The position numbers and the translations under genes were made by a program. Positions 43,573 through 51,846 of a stretch of 64,000 nucleotides of DNA are shown here, in pieces. The number at the start of each line of letters is the position of its first letter. The stretch's first letter is position 1. The notes under the pieces are model-generated. The model made no database searches. It was not told the origin of the DNA and saw only the letters and a program-made list of their open reading frames with translations. Source of the DNA: Vibrio marisflavi CECT 7928 (GTDB lineage: Bacteria > Pseudomonadota > Gammaproteobacteria > Enterobacterales > Vibrionaceae); the NCBI RefSeq assembly GCF_921294215.1, contig NZ_CAKLDM010000001.1, forward strand, positions 558,001 through 622,000, in the 5' to 3' direction.

Positions 43573-43631
43573 AGTAAGTTTTACTAGCTATGCTCTCAAT
43601 TTTTAGAATCATCAGCTCAAAATTAGATAAA

Positions 43632-43844
43632 TTAATCTTGATCTTCTTTCTGAAGCTCGAGCAGCTCTCCAACGGTACAATTTAAGTACAAGCAAAGCTT
43701 TTCTAGTGTATCAAAGTCTATTCGGTTATTAGTTTCATGGAACAGTCGATTTACGGTACTTCTGTTTATTCCCGTATCCCTTACAACATCTGATATTTTT
43801 AACTTGTTCTTGCCGAGTAGAGTAGACAAATGGCACTTAATCAT
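43632..43844 (-). CDS. Cro/C1-type HTH repressor (70 aa)
   Basis: Small DNA-binding protein with a helix-turn-helix at about residues 16-40 (ISDVVRDTGINRSTVNRLFHE) and the C-terminal helices of the Cro/C1 (Xre) fold. It diverges from the excisionase-like gene. Two copies of a 22-bp motif and a strong promoter lie between them, so it most likely represses excisionase/integrase expression. Confidence 0.85.
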   Translation of the reverse strand: MIKCHLSTLLGKNKLKISDVVRDTGINRSTVNRLFHETNNRIDFDTLEKLCLYLNCTVGELLELQKEDQD

Positions 43845-43862
43845 TCTTAAAAGACCCTAAAT

Positions 43863-43936
43863 GTTTCTCTAAAGATACAAAATGGTATTGACAAGTTGCT
43901 TTTATGGTCATAGTGTATCTCTAGAGCTACAAAGTG
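43863..43936 (+). promoter_or_regulatory. Near-consensus promoter flanked by twin operators
   Basis: -35 TTGACA (43888-43893), spacer 17, -10 TAGTGT (43911-43916). Two similar 22-mers lie at 43863-43884 and 43915-43936, sharing TCTCTA.AG.TACAAA, with 52 bp between their starts (about five helical turns). The second covers the -10/start region. A dimer bound at each could loop out the promoter. Regulator assignment to the adjacent Cro/C1 protein is inference. Confidence 0.65.
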
Positions 43937-43960
43937 TAGCGTAAAAGACAGGGAATAATT

Positions 43961-44170
43961 ATGGCATATACCTACCTCACAACTGAAGAGTTATCTCAGT
44001 TAATCAAGTATGAAACGCGAGTAATCCGTGAGCAACTTAAAGATTCAGTGCTTTTTGAAGGTATTCATTATATTCGTCCGTTCGGAGGGCGAAAGATCTT
44101 GTTTATATGGGAAAGAGTTGAGGATGAAATGCTCAATGGCGTGACAGCAGAAAGTTTGTTGCTTAAATAG
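43961..44170 (+). CDS. Excisionase-like DNA-binding protein (69 aa)
   Basis: A small winged-helix-like protein starting MAYTYLTTEELSQLIKY and containing IHYIRPFGGRKILFIWERV, the pattern of the short excisionase-like partners found just before DUF3596-type integrases. It is the first gene after the operator-flanked promoter and is 10 bp from the integrase. It would bias recombination towards excision. Confidence 0.75.
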   Translation: MAYTYLTTEELSQLIKYETRVIREQLKDSVLFEGIHYIRPFGGRKILFIWERVEDEMLNGVTAESLLLK

Positions 44171-44180
44171 GAGATAAAGT

Positions 44181-45358
44181 ATGGGAACATTAAATGAGCG
44201 TAACGGTTTGTTGTTTCTTGATTTCCGATACAAAGGGTGCCGTTGCCGTGAATATACAAAGCTTGAAGATAACAAAGCTAATCGAGCTCGCGCCGCTAAA
44301 CTGCTTAAGAAAATAGAGGCTGAGATTGTTTTGGATACGTTTGACTATGGAAAGTATTTTCCAAACAGTAAACGTAAAGCCCAGTTTGCAGAAATTGAAG
44401 AAAGAAAATGGTCTGCGAAAAAATACTTCGATGCTCCAAGCTCTCCACGCTTTGAAGAGTTTGCTAAAACATGGATGGCGGAAAAGAAAGTCGAATGGAG
44501 CAAAAGCCACTACCTTGAAGTTGAAGGGATATTAAAGAAATATCTATATCCGACCTTCGGCAACAAGAAGATCAGCGCCATCAAGAAGAGCCAGATACTA
44601 CAGTTTCGCTCCATCCTCGCCAAAGTACCGGGACGAAAAAATGGCAGCTTAAGTGCTTCACGGATCAACCATATAATGACACCGTTACGAGTTCTCTTAA
44701 ATGAAGCCGCCGATCGATATGATTTTGCGTCGCTATGGAAAAACATTAAAGCGTTGAAAGTGGGGCGGACTGAAGTAGATCCATTTTCACTTGCTGAGGT
44801 CGATAAATTTCTGAAGCATGTGCCAGCCGATTATTTTGCTTACTATGTAACTCGCTTTTTTACAGGAATGCGAACTGGTGAAATTGATGGGTTAATGTGG
44901 GATGAGGTCGACCTAGAAAACAAAACGATTACCGTTAAGCAGGCATATACGCGTGGTGAGATCTCTAGCTTAAAAACCGAAGGCTCGTATCGAGTAATTA
45001 ATTTGATAGACAAGGTCGTAGACGCGCTGAGAAGCACCACAAGAATGTAACAACGGCAGATAAGTTTGTCTTTGCTAATGACAATGGTAAACCACTGAAT
45101 TACGACGTAGTTTCTCGGAATGTTTGGTATCCAACAATAGAAAAAGCGCAATTACGGCCTCGTAACCCTTATCAGACACGACATACATATGCGACTCTGC
45201 TACTTGCTTCTGGAGAGGCTCCGGAGTGGATTGCAAATCAAATGGGACATACAACGACGACAATGTTATTTCGCGTTTACTCTCGCTACGTCCCAAATTT
45301 AACTCGCAAAGATGGAACAGCATTTGAGGCTTTTTTATCCATGGAGGATGTGGAATGA
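44181..45358 (+). pseudogene. Tyrosine-recombinase integrase, frameshifted
   Basis: N-terminal arm-binding domain (MGTLNERNGLLFLDFRY, DUF3596-like), a core-binding SAM-like domain (about 95-190) and the catalytic domain. The first catalytic arginine is in FTGMRTGEIDGL. The frame breaks near 45035: it reads ALRSTTRM-stop at 45050, while the minus-one frame continues from KHHKNVTTADKF to RHTYATLLLASGE (HxxR), MGHTTT (H) and VYSRY (Tyr), ending at 45358. One A missing from an A run explains it. All catalytic residues remain, so this is either a recent inactivation or a sequencing error. Confidence 0.85.
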
Positions 45359-45666
45359 AATATTCACCATTAGCTGTTCACTGCACCAGTTTATGCTTTG
45401 ATGTTATCCAGAATGAGTCGTTTAAAAGCTTAACAACTAAAGACATTCGAGGATTTAAGGAAGATGTGTATGCTTTGTTGCGTGAACGGACTGATCTCCT
45501 GCCGGCCAAATTTGAACGCGAGCATACGTTTCTTTGTGATGTTACCGATGGCGTAATATCGGTTCTCAATCAATGCAGCAATAACCCAAACGCTCGAAGT
45601 TCTGACTGGATTTTAGCTGCCATGGAATCTCGAATAGAAGCTTCGTTAAATAGCTTATTGCACTAG
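45355..45666 (+). CDS. Hypothetical protein overlapping integrase end (103 aa)
   Basis: The ATG at 45355 overlaps the restored integrase stop (ATGA), with GGAGGA ahead, so it was translationally coupled to the intact integrase. Cytoplasmic, helical, with two Cys near the N-terminus. I do not recognise it. Island-borne. Confidence 0.7.
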   Translation: MKYSPLAVHCTSLCFDVIQNESFKSLTTKDIRGFKEDVYALLRERTDLLPAKFEREHTFLCDVTDGVISVLNQCSNNPNARSSDWILAAMESRIEASLNSLLH

Positions 45667-45695
45667 TTTAGCTTTAAGCACTTCCATTTCAAATA

Positions 45696-45759
45696 GTGCG
45701 CATAGTAGCAATTACAATTTGTGCGCACAGTGCCTATTCAATAGTAATCGAGTGTGCGC
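45696..45759. repeat. Three GTGCGC direct repeats (putative operator)
   Basis: GTGCGC at 45696, 45721 and 45754, each in an AT-rich context, directly upstream of the DNA-binding gene at 45762. Likely sites for autoregulation. Confidence 0.45.
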
Positions 45760-45761
45760 CC

Positions 45762-46178
45762 ATGAAAAAGTACGTCATCACATTGAACAGCAACACCAAC
45801 CGAAAAACAGCTAAGAAAAATATTAGGTTTGAACATGATTTACTCATCGAAATACAAGAGGTTAAATCTAATAAGGTGACATTCTCAGCATGGGTAAAAC
45901 AAGCATGTCGTTTCTACATAAACCATATCGTCGATGTCGAAAATGCTGTGTGTACAGATACAAGAGAGAGTGAAGCAAATGTGCGTACACTCAATCATGA
46001 AACTAGTTCTCAAGAACAGGAAAAGCGTAACGAGATAAAAGAGTTAGTCAATGTGTTGTACGACAGCGGTATGTACTACCAACAAATTGCAGACATATTA
46101 AATCAACGAGGCCTACACGCTAGTTCAGGCTCAAAATGGAGTAGGGTGGCTGTTAAGAGACTAATCGAAGTTAAGTGA
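45762..46178 (+). CDS. Island DNA-binding protein with C-terminal resolvase-like HTH (138 aa)
   Basis: From the ATG at 45762 the N-terminal part (RFEHDLLIEIQEVKSN; FSAWVKQACRFYINH) resembles a ribbon-helix-helix or MobC-like small DNA-binding domain. The C-terminal part (YYQQIADILNQRGLHASSG) matches the HTH found at the end of serine recombinases, without any recombinase catalytic domain. A longer frame from 45696 reads through the GTGCGC repeats and is unlikely. Perhaps a plasmid- or phage-type regulator. Function uncertain. Confidence 0.7.
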   Translation: MKKYVITLNSNTNRKTAKKNIRFEHDLLIEIQEVKSNKVTFSAWVKQACRFYINHIVDVENAVCTDTRESEANVRTLNHETSSQEQEKRNEIKELVNVLYDSGMYYQQIADILNQRGLHASSGSKWSRVAVKRLIEVK

Positions 46179-46273
46179 ACTAAAGCAAGATCAGTCCCAT
46201 TTAAAGGCACTGATCATAAAATTTGGATAGGGCCCGCATTAGCCAATACATCTAAAACTAAGCGAGTCTGCCT

Positions 46274-47239
46274 CTAAATGTATGACACCCAAAACTCTGC
46301 ATTTGGATCAATTCTTTCAACCCAGGTAGGGTTCTCACGAGCTTCCAAATAAAGCTGTAGGCCATTGTATGCTAGGAATGCCCCAGTGCCGCCTAGATGC
46401 TCAAAGTCATCAAAAAAGTCGTCTTCGAGTCTGCATAAATCATCAAGTGTTTTAACCTTCCTATCTAGTGCCCATTGTATAGATTCTGTGGTAGCAACTG
46501 TCCCACTAATAGTAACTTTTTTTAGATTAGGATGTGGAACAGTGCACTGACGTGATTGTTTCTCTAGCTCTAAATTTGCTTCTGCAGCCTCAGACTCTTG
46601 CAATAGCAATTCTTCGAGTATTTGAGAGCGTTCTTGTGCTGAAATAAATTTATTCAGTTTTGCAATTTTGAGCGCATAGCCGAATCGCTCTGGAGTCACG
46701 ATATCTACTGCCTGAGTCAGGAGGTCTTTATCCAAAGATAATGATTTTACGTAATAATCTATACATGTATGGAGCGATAAATAACGTGTGCCATCATAGG
46801 TGAATCCACTTGTCTCATCATAGCCATCTAGCGGGAGCTCATCGATAGTAATAGGCCAGCCTTTATATGCGATTCTTTCCTTGGCGATTTGATACATCGG
46901 CCAAGCACTTTTTCCAAAACCGCCGAGAACAGAACCGGTAAAGTCACTTTCCTTGAGTTCAGTTTCAGTCCAGTTTAAACCAATGCCCAAGTGCTTTGCG
47001 TATTTAGACATTAATTGATGCTTTATCTGGTCTCGAAGGGCCCAGATAGACTTAACACCACTAGTTGTCTTGAAACTCGAACATTCATTGCATGAAGGCA
47101 CTGCAAGTGGTTGGTGTGATATATCTGAAACGTTTCTATGATTAGCTGGAAAATCCAAAAAGTCAGAGCAGGGCTCACCACAGAACCAGCAGGTGTGGCG
47201 AGAATTAAAAGGAACGTCGATACAAGTGTAATTGTTCAT
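46274..47239 (-). CDS. Protein with HNH-like zinc domain, third gene of PP-loop operon (321 aa)
   Basis: The N-terminal cysteine cluster C17-x2-C20-x3-C24 and C50-x2-C53 (CWFCGEPC; PSCNEC) with intervening histidines (NHRN, SHQP) has the layout of an HNH/treble-clef endonuclease. The usual DHxxP is not intact. The rest (60-321) is unrecognised, mostly helical, with a Glu-rich coiled stretch (about 210-235). It lies 89 bp after the PP-loop gene on the same strand. A nuclease or nucleic-acid-binding partner is inference. Confidence 0.7.
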   Translation of the reverse strand: MNNYTCIDVPFNSRHTCWFCGEPCSDFLDFPANHRNVSDISHQPLAVPSCNECSSFKTTSGVKSIWALRDQIKHQLMSKYAKHLGIGLNWTETELKESDFTGSVLGGFGKSAWPMYQIAKERIAYKGWPITIDELPLDGYDETSGFTYDGTRYLSLHTCIDYYVKSLSLDKDLLTQAVDIVTPERFGYALKIAKLNKFISAQERSQILEELLLQESEAAEANLELEKQSRQCTVPHPNLKKVTISGTVATTESIQWALDRKVKTLDDLCRLEDDFFDDFEHLGGTGAFLAYNGLQLYLEARENPTWVERIDPNAEFWVSYI

Positions 47240-47268
47240 AGTTGTTAGGCTTAGTGGAAATTGAGAGT

Positions 47269-47307
47269 AACAGCGTCTTGATACCTTGTAGATGAAATGA
47301 CGCTGTT
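47269..47307. repeat. Hairpin between PP-loop and HNH-like genes
   Basis: AACAGCGTC/GACGCTGTT with a 21-base loop. A T run follows on the plus strand only, so on the coding (minus) strand it is a poor terminator and may be a processing site. Confidence 0.45.
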
Positions 47308-47328
47308 CTTCTTTTTTGAAATGAAAAC

Positions 47329-48228
47329 CTATTTATAGCAAGTGATACAAGCACCGCCGCCTTCTTCAAGATCGTACATTGCGTCCATATCCAACGTATC
47401 AATTAGCATGGTTTCGTCAACCATGGCATGCATGCCTAAGCGTCGCTTTCTCTCTCGTTTCTTTTTCTTTTCAAAACGTTCAATAACTTTTTGGTGGTTT
47501 GCTTTGATCTGCGCCACACGCTCTGGATCTTCAAGTGTTTCTAGTGGCTCATTCGGGCCCATCCAGAAAAACGTTTCACCGTTTTCACTTGTTTCAGCAC
47601 GCTTCTCATAGGACTTAGCTTCTTCAAAGGCTTCAGGATGACGTTCACGTAGGCGAACCCATTCAATCTTTCTTTGGAAAAAGCAGAACGTACAGCCAGA
47701 GCGAGAGCGCCAATCATAATATTTAGGAAGGCCAAGGCCTGCACTTTCCAAAATATCGAATACGCCTTGTTTTTTGATGCCATCTTCGGCAAATGGCATT
47801 TTAATAGTGAGATCTTTTTGGCTCTCATTTGGGCGGTAACCATCCCGCCAAGGCTCATCAGCTCGGATACCGACATAAGAAATAACCTCATAGCCTTGAT
47901 CAAGGAATGGTCGAATCCACTTTTCAAATGGTTCAAGCTTCATTCGAATGGTACACCAGCGTTGCTGACCTGCAGGCAAGTAGTTATTGTGCTGTGCCAA
48001 CCAGTAGTCAAAGTCTTTGCCACTGTTAATGTGTTTGATTGGTTTTCGGAGTTGGATCTCCAACCGTTCTAGAAAATCGTATACCTCTGGTAACTCTTTC
48101 CCTGTATCAGTAAAGAAGTATTCAATATCTAGTTCAGGATAATTTCTAGCCATATAGACCGCTAGGGCGGCACTGTCTTTTCCACCAGACAGTCCCAGTA
48201 CGTGCTTAACTTTTTTATCTTCACTCAT
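47329..48228 (-). CDS. PAPS-reductase/DndC-like PP-loop enzyme (299 aa)
   Basis: Adenine nucleotide alpha-hydrolase fold. The PP-loop SGGKDSA (14-20) and a C-terminal Cys motif (SGCTFCFFQRK, then IEWVRLRERHPE) are those of the phosphoadenosine phosphosulfate reductase family. The RWCTIRMK segment resembles DndC/SspD-type sulfur-modification enzymes more than assimilatory CysH, which ends ECGLH and lies in cys operons. A Lys/Arg-rich stretch (about 250-265) could bind nucleic acid. It is the middle gene of a three-gene minus-strand operon in an integrase island. Function inferred: nucleotide or DNA modification, possibly defence. Confidence 0.85.
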   Translation of the reverse strand: MSEDKKVKHVLGLSGGKDSAALAVYMARNYPELDIEYFFTDTGKELPEVYDFLERLEIQLRKPIKHINSGKDFDYWLAQHNNYLPAGQQRWCTIRMKLEPFEKWIRPFLDQGYEVISYVGIRADEPWRDGYRPNESQKDLTIKMPFAEDGIKKQGVFDILESAGLGLPKYYDWRSRSGCTFCFFQRKIEWVRLRERHPEAFEEAKSYEKRAETSENGETFFWMGPNEPLETLEDPERVAQIKANHQKVIERFEKKKKRERKRRLGMHAMVDETMLIDTLDMDAMYDLEEGGGACITCYK

Positions 48229-48244
48229 GAGTAATTCCTGTTCC

Positions 48245-48988
48245 TTAACCCTGAGCTTCCAATGTCTCTTTGAGCATTTGTTGTAATACGTTTATCCGAT
48301 CAAACTCGTCAAGTTCTACAAGCTGAGCTTTAATAGATTCAAGAGTTGAGGTGGCTTTTTTACTCTCAGCGATACGAATCTCTTTTTTATAAGATTGTAG
48401 CCTGCCATCTTCGCCTTCAAGTACAAGCGATACGAGCTTTGTCTTTCCGCTTTTTGTCTGCTTTTCATTGGAGGTGTGCTGGGACTTAACAACACTTAAA
48501 AAGTTCTGGGCGTAGTCGCTAATCCTGTTGGCTGCTGTTGAAAGTATTTCTTCATTCCAGTTGTGTTTAATACGACCAGAAATTGTTTGGATCATACTCT
48601 CAATCCAACTAATCAGGCCTTGCTCACTTTTCGCTAAGTCCAATGCAAAGTTTTGAAGGTTATTACTACCAGCATGTTTTGCAACAAAGTCACACATCAA
48701 AGCTAATTCTTTGCCTGTCTCTGGGAAGTAACTTTTGACGAGTTTTTTAAAGTTCAAAAGAGTGGATTCATGCTTGTCTTGCAAAATTTTAAAGCAGGTT
48801 TCAAGTTGTTCAATACGTTGTTCGTGACTTAATACACCTGTAGGGTCTAAACAATTAACAAGGTCAGTGAATAGTAATGCGTGAGGATCGTGAGCTTGAA
48901 GGAAAAGGTCACGAACAGAGATTACCAGCTTATTCTTCTCAATATCATTCGATACAAACTGGTGAGCATTTTTAACCCATTGAGGCAA
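48245..48988 (-). CDS. Unknown protein, first gene of PP-loop operon (247 aa)
   Basis: I do not recognise this protein. It is helical throughout, with no membrane segment. The C-terminal third has a basic KSGKTK... segment and ends in a leucine-rich helix. The start used is a TTG at 48988 without a clear ribosome site. The frame stays open upstream into the HTH remnant, so the true start is uncertain. It is 16 bp from the PP-loop gene, so cotranscription is very likely and a partnership in one system is suggested. Confidence 0.65.
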   Translation of the reverse strand: MPQWVKNAHQFVSNDIEKNKLVISVRDLFLQAHDPHALLFTDLVNCLDPTGVLSHEQRIEQLETCFKILQDKHESTLLNFKKLVKSYFPETGKELALMCDFVAKHAGSNNLQNFALDLAKSEQGLISWIESMIQTISGRIKHNWNEEILSTAANRISDYAQNFLSVVKSQHTSNEKQTKSGKTKLVSLVLEGEDGRLQSYKKEIRIAESKKATSTLESIKAQLVELDEFDRINVLQQMLKETLEAQG

Positions 48989-48995
48989 GTTATGA

Positions 48996-49199
48996 ATGCT
49001 AGTAACAAGTGGTGAAGCAACTGCTAAAACATTTTCTGAACTTGTGGGAGTTTCAAGAAAAACGCTTTCGGATATAGAAAATGATCGGGGTAGTTACAAC
49101 ACCGCAGTTCTTAACAAAGTATTCAAACCATTTGGTTTATCGGTCGGTTTGATACCTTCGTCTACTAATAGGTTAATTTCATTGTTAAATGGCAACTGA
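48996..49199 (+). pseudogene. N-terminally truncated HTH (Xre/HipB-like) gene
   Basis: It encodes the second half of a helix-turn-helix (FSELVGVSRKTLSDIENDRG) and the typical tail LNKVFKPFGLSVGLIPS. About 20 residues that normally precede the HTH are missing: a stop codon immediately precedes the ATG at 48996, and there is no ribosome site. It begins 7 bp from the start of the oppositely transcribed operon, too close for two promoters. The simplest reading is a gene cut by insertion of the neighbouring operon. Confidence 0.6.
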
Positions 49200-49253
49200 A
49201 GAGGGCCTCTGAACTTTCGCCTGAAAGTATCCGGCTTTAACAAAATAGAACAT

Positions 49254-49333
49254 TTCTGCCCCTTTCCAGCTTAGCATTAAAGATCACACACTCTCCGTTC
49301 ATCCTATTTTGCCATACTAGAGATTATCCGAGC
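49254..49333. repeat. 80-bp dispersed repeat, copy 1
   Basis: It begins TTCTGCCCCTTTCCAGCTTA and ends AGATTATCCGAGC. It is about 89 % identical, without gaps, to copy 3 at 57892-57971 in the same orientation. It sits between the HTH remnant and the GNAT gene. Confidence 0.8.
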
Positions 49334-49437
49334 GTACTTAGCAATAGGGTTGCGTAAAAAACGTAGTAGTGGCATTGTCTTAGTATCAAAAGGACGGTGT
49401 AAAACTGTTTTTCAGGAGCAAGAAAATAGGAGAGGAA

Positions 49438-49908
49438 ATGGCTTTAAGTATAAGAGGTGCCACCCTAGAGGATGCAAAAGGCATTAGTGATTTAATTGTT
49501 CCATTGACCAAGAAATATGTCTGCCCTACATGTGATGAATCTGTGCATAACGCTCTGATTACCTCAATGTCAGAGGGTAATATCGTTAACTACTTGTCCC
49601 AAAATTATCAATATGTTGTCGCAGTTGATGAAAAAAGTGAAATTATTGGTGTAGCTGGTATTCGTGATTCCTCGCATTTGTTCCATCTTTTTGTTAGCGA
49701 CAACTATCAAGGGCAAGGCTTATCGCGCAAACTCTGGGAGCGAATTAAATCAGAAGCACTGACAAATGGTAATTCTGGACGATTTACAGTCAACTCCGCT
49801 ATCAATTCTGAAAGTATATATTTGAGCTTTGGGTTTATTCGTACTGGCGAAATTCGTAATCGAGATGGCATGATCGATATTCCAATGGAGCTAGAAACAG
49901 CTTGTTAG
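49438..49908 (+). CDS. GNAT-family N-acetyltransferase (156 aa)
   Basis: Acetyl-CoA-dependent acetyltransferase. The acetyl-CoA loop is DNYQGQGLSRKLW (motif A), the beta4 strand is HLFHLFVS, and motif B lies in ESIYLSFGFIRTG. The N-terminal pair of cysteines (CPTCDE) is unusual. The ribosome site AGGAG is clear, but the gap is short. The substrate is unknown. It is the first gene inside the repeat-bounded block. Confidence 0.88.
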   Translation: MALSIRGATLEDAKGISDLIVPLTKKYVCPTCDESVHNALITSMSEGNIVNYLSQNYQYVVAVDEKSEIIGVAGIRDSSHLFHLFVSDNYQGQGLSRKLWERIKSEALTNGNSGRFTVNSAINSESIYLSFGFIRTGEIRNRDGMIDIPMELETAC

Positions 49909-50297
49909 CAAATAGAAAAAGTGTCACGAAATCGACATTTAAGTCCGGGTGTTGAGGAATCCTTAACACCGTATCACCAATTCAAAATTACCTTGTTTCA
50001 GATAGTTCATGGGTTACTAATTTAATTTGCTGCTGTAACTCATTTCTGCCCCATTCCCCGTTAGATCTTTTACTCATTCATATTTTATTAATCTGAAATT
50101 GCCCTACTCAAATTTATCCGATTGGGTTGATAACTTAGCGTTCCCGTTTTTAGGCGACATTTTGCAGCCTAGTATCCCCCTTAAGTACTTTAACCTATTG
50201 ATTACTAGTTGAATCGATATGAATAAGAGTGCATTATGTAAGAGTAAAAGGCGACAATTTGTCGGCTAATAAGCGTTATAACAACAAGGAGAGTTCC
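49909..50297. other. Interval between GNAT and dehydrogenase genes
   Basis: No gene. It contains the divergent repeat copy and, near its right end, the dehydrogenase promoter region. Confidence 0.45.
50044..50121. repeat. Dispersed repeat, divergent copy 2
   Basis: It shares TTCTGCCCC.TT, TTAGAT-like, TTGCC.TACT and TTATCCGA blocks in the same order with copies 1 and 3 but is much more diverged. It sits between the GNAT and dehydrogenase genes. Confidence 0.4.
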
Positions 50298-51242
50298 GTG
50301 AAAATAACAGTTTTAGATGACTATCAGGATGTGGTTAGAACACTAGATTGTTTCGAACTACTATCGCACCACGAAGTGTCCATTTTGAACGAAACACTTC
50401 CTGAATCGGAGTTGGTAGTTAAGCTAAAAGATACAGAGGTTCTGGTTTTAATTCGAGAGCGCACAGTCATCACCGAGTCTCTACTAGCTCAGTTACCTAA
50501 CCTTAAAGTTATCAGCCAAACAGGCAAAGTTAGTAACCATATTGATGTCCACTTATGTGAAAAGTATGGGGTAAAGGTGTTGGAAGGCCGCGGCTCTCCT
50601 GTTGCTCCTTCGGAATTAGCGTGGGCACTGATTATGGCGGCAAGTCGCCACATACCAACTTATTCAGCCAACCTCCAAAGCGATAAATGGCAAAACTCGG
50701 GTGTACTCGGTTTAGGTCGTACTCTAAAGGGCTTGAAGCTTGGTATTTGGGGCTACGGAAAAATTGGACAACGAATTGCTCAATATGCAAAAGCATTTGA
50801 TATGTCAGTGGTTATCTGGGGGAGCGAGCAATCAAGAAACTTTGCACATGAGCACGGCTTTGAAGCTGCAACTTCAAAAGAGTCGTTTTTCTCTAGTTCG
50901 GACATTGTGTCACTTCACTTACGTTTGAATGAAGTAACTAGGGCATGTGTAACAGCCCCAGACTTAAGCTTAATGAAGCCCGATTCTCTATTTGTGAACA
51001 TCAGTCGCTCAGAGCTTGTGGAAAACTCTGCGCTTTATAACGAACTGTTAGCAGTGCCAACTAAGCGCGCAGCCGTTGATGTATTTGACAATGAACCGGC
51101 AGCGCTTGATAACGAGCCTTTATTGTCACTGCCCAACGTCACGGCTACTCCACATTTAGGGTACGTAGAGCAAAATAGTTACGAGCTCTACTTCAGAATA
51201 GCATTTGAGAATATTTTAGCTTTCGAGCAGGGTAAGGCATAA
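50298..51242 (+). CDS. D-isomer-specific 2-hydroxyacid dehydrogenase (314 aa)
   Basis: NAD(P)-dependent oxidoreductase of the SerA/formate dehydrogenase fold. The dinucleotide motif is GIWGYGKIGQRIA. The catalytic Arg is in NISRSEL, Glu in VFDNEPAA and His in PHLGYV. It acts in the cytosol on an unknown 2-hydroxy or 2-oxo acid. The GTG at 50298 has AAGGAG seven bases ahead, and the VKITVLDDYQD beginning fits family N-termini. The longer frame from 50229 is unlikely. It lies in the block with the HemB-like and PurA-like genes. Confidence 0.9.
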   Translation: MKITVLDDYQDVVRTLDCFELLSHHEVSILNETLPESELVVKLKDTEVLVLIRERTVITESLLAQLPNLKVISQTGKVSNHIDVHLCEKYGVKVLEGRGSPVAPSELAWALIMAASRHIPTYSANLQSDKWQNSGVLGLGRTLKGLKLGIWGYGKIGQRIAQYAKAFDMSVVIWGSEQSRNFAHEHGFEAATSKESFFSSSDIVSLHLRLNEVTRACVTAPDLSLMKPDSLFVNISRSELVENSALYNELLAVPTKRAAVDVFDNEPAALDNEPLLSLPNVTATPHLGYVEQNSYELYFRIAFENILAFEQGKA

Positions 51243-51396
51243 ACATCGGCATCGAGGAAGTCGTTGTTATAACGAACAATTTAAGCAGGTTCGCAATGCT
51301 TGGCATCTGAAGTTTGAATCATTTTTAGTGTGTACAGCACAATAGTGGCCGCGTTGTTCACCATTTAACGTGGCGCTATATAAACGGGAGCGTTCT

Positions 51397-51846
51397 GTGA
51401 CAGAAAGGATTCAAAATAGAGAAGTCAAAGTTTGCCCTGTCGTACTTCGAAAAACGGGTACAGCTCTTGAATTGCTGCTATTCGAACACCCTCTAGCTAA
51501 TGTTCTGTTGGTTAAAGGGACATTAGAATTAACAGACTGCTCTATTTATAGTGCCGCACTTAGGGAACTGCAAGAGGAGTCGGGCATATCCAAAATTTCC
51601 AGTACCATGTATTTAGGTAGTTGGGAAAGCGGCTTTCAAAATCAACAATGGCATTTTGTCCTTTGCGAAATTGAGCAAAACTTGCCTAATCACTGGGGTT
51701 TCTATACGCAGGATGACGGAGGACATGAATTCAATTTTTTCTGGCATAAGTTAGGTGATGAAACGACATTTAAGTGTCATAAATTGTTCTCTGACGCCAT
51801 TAAGCAAGTCGAAATTCTTTTATGTAACAAAGTATTATACATCTAG
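51397..51846 (+). CDS. Nudix-family hydrolase with variant Nudix box (149 aa)
   Basis: Nudix fold protein. The box reads GTLELTD, then eight residues, then RELQEESGI; the family consensus has Glu where D stands and seven residues before RE. The metal-binding REL.EE part is intact. Start GTG at 51397, with GGGAG seven bases ahead, is preferred over 51370. Substrate unknown. It lies 154 bp after the dehydrogenase gene on the same strand. Confidence 0.8.
   Translation: MTERIQNREVKVCPVVLRKTGTALELLLFEHPLANVLLVKGTLELTDCSIYSAALRELQEESGISKISSTMYLGSWESGFQNQQWHFVLCEIEQNLPNHWGFYTQDDGGHEFNFFWHKLGDETTFKCHKLFSDAIKQVEILLCNKVLYI

Noticed and set aside
47329..48228. Complete dnd/ssp phosphorothioation system
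   Set aside because: Only one PP-loop gene is present. No DndD-like ATPase, DndE, DndB, cysteine desulfurase or SspB/C/E is encoded nearby.
43419..49200. Prophage
   Set aside because: There is an integrase, an excisionase-like gene and a repressor but no capsid, tail, packaging or lysis genes; better called an integrative island.
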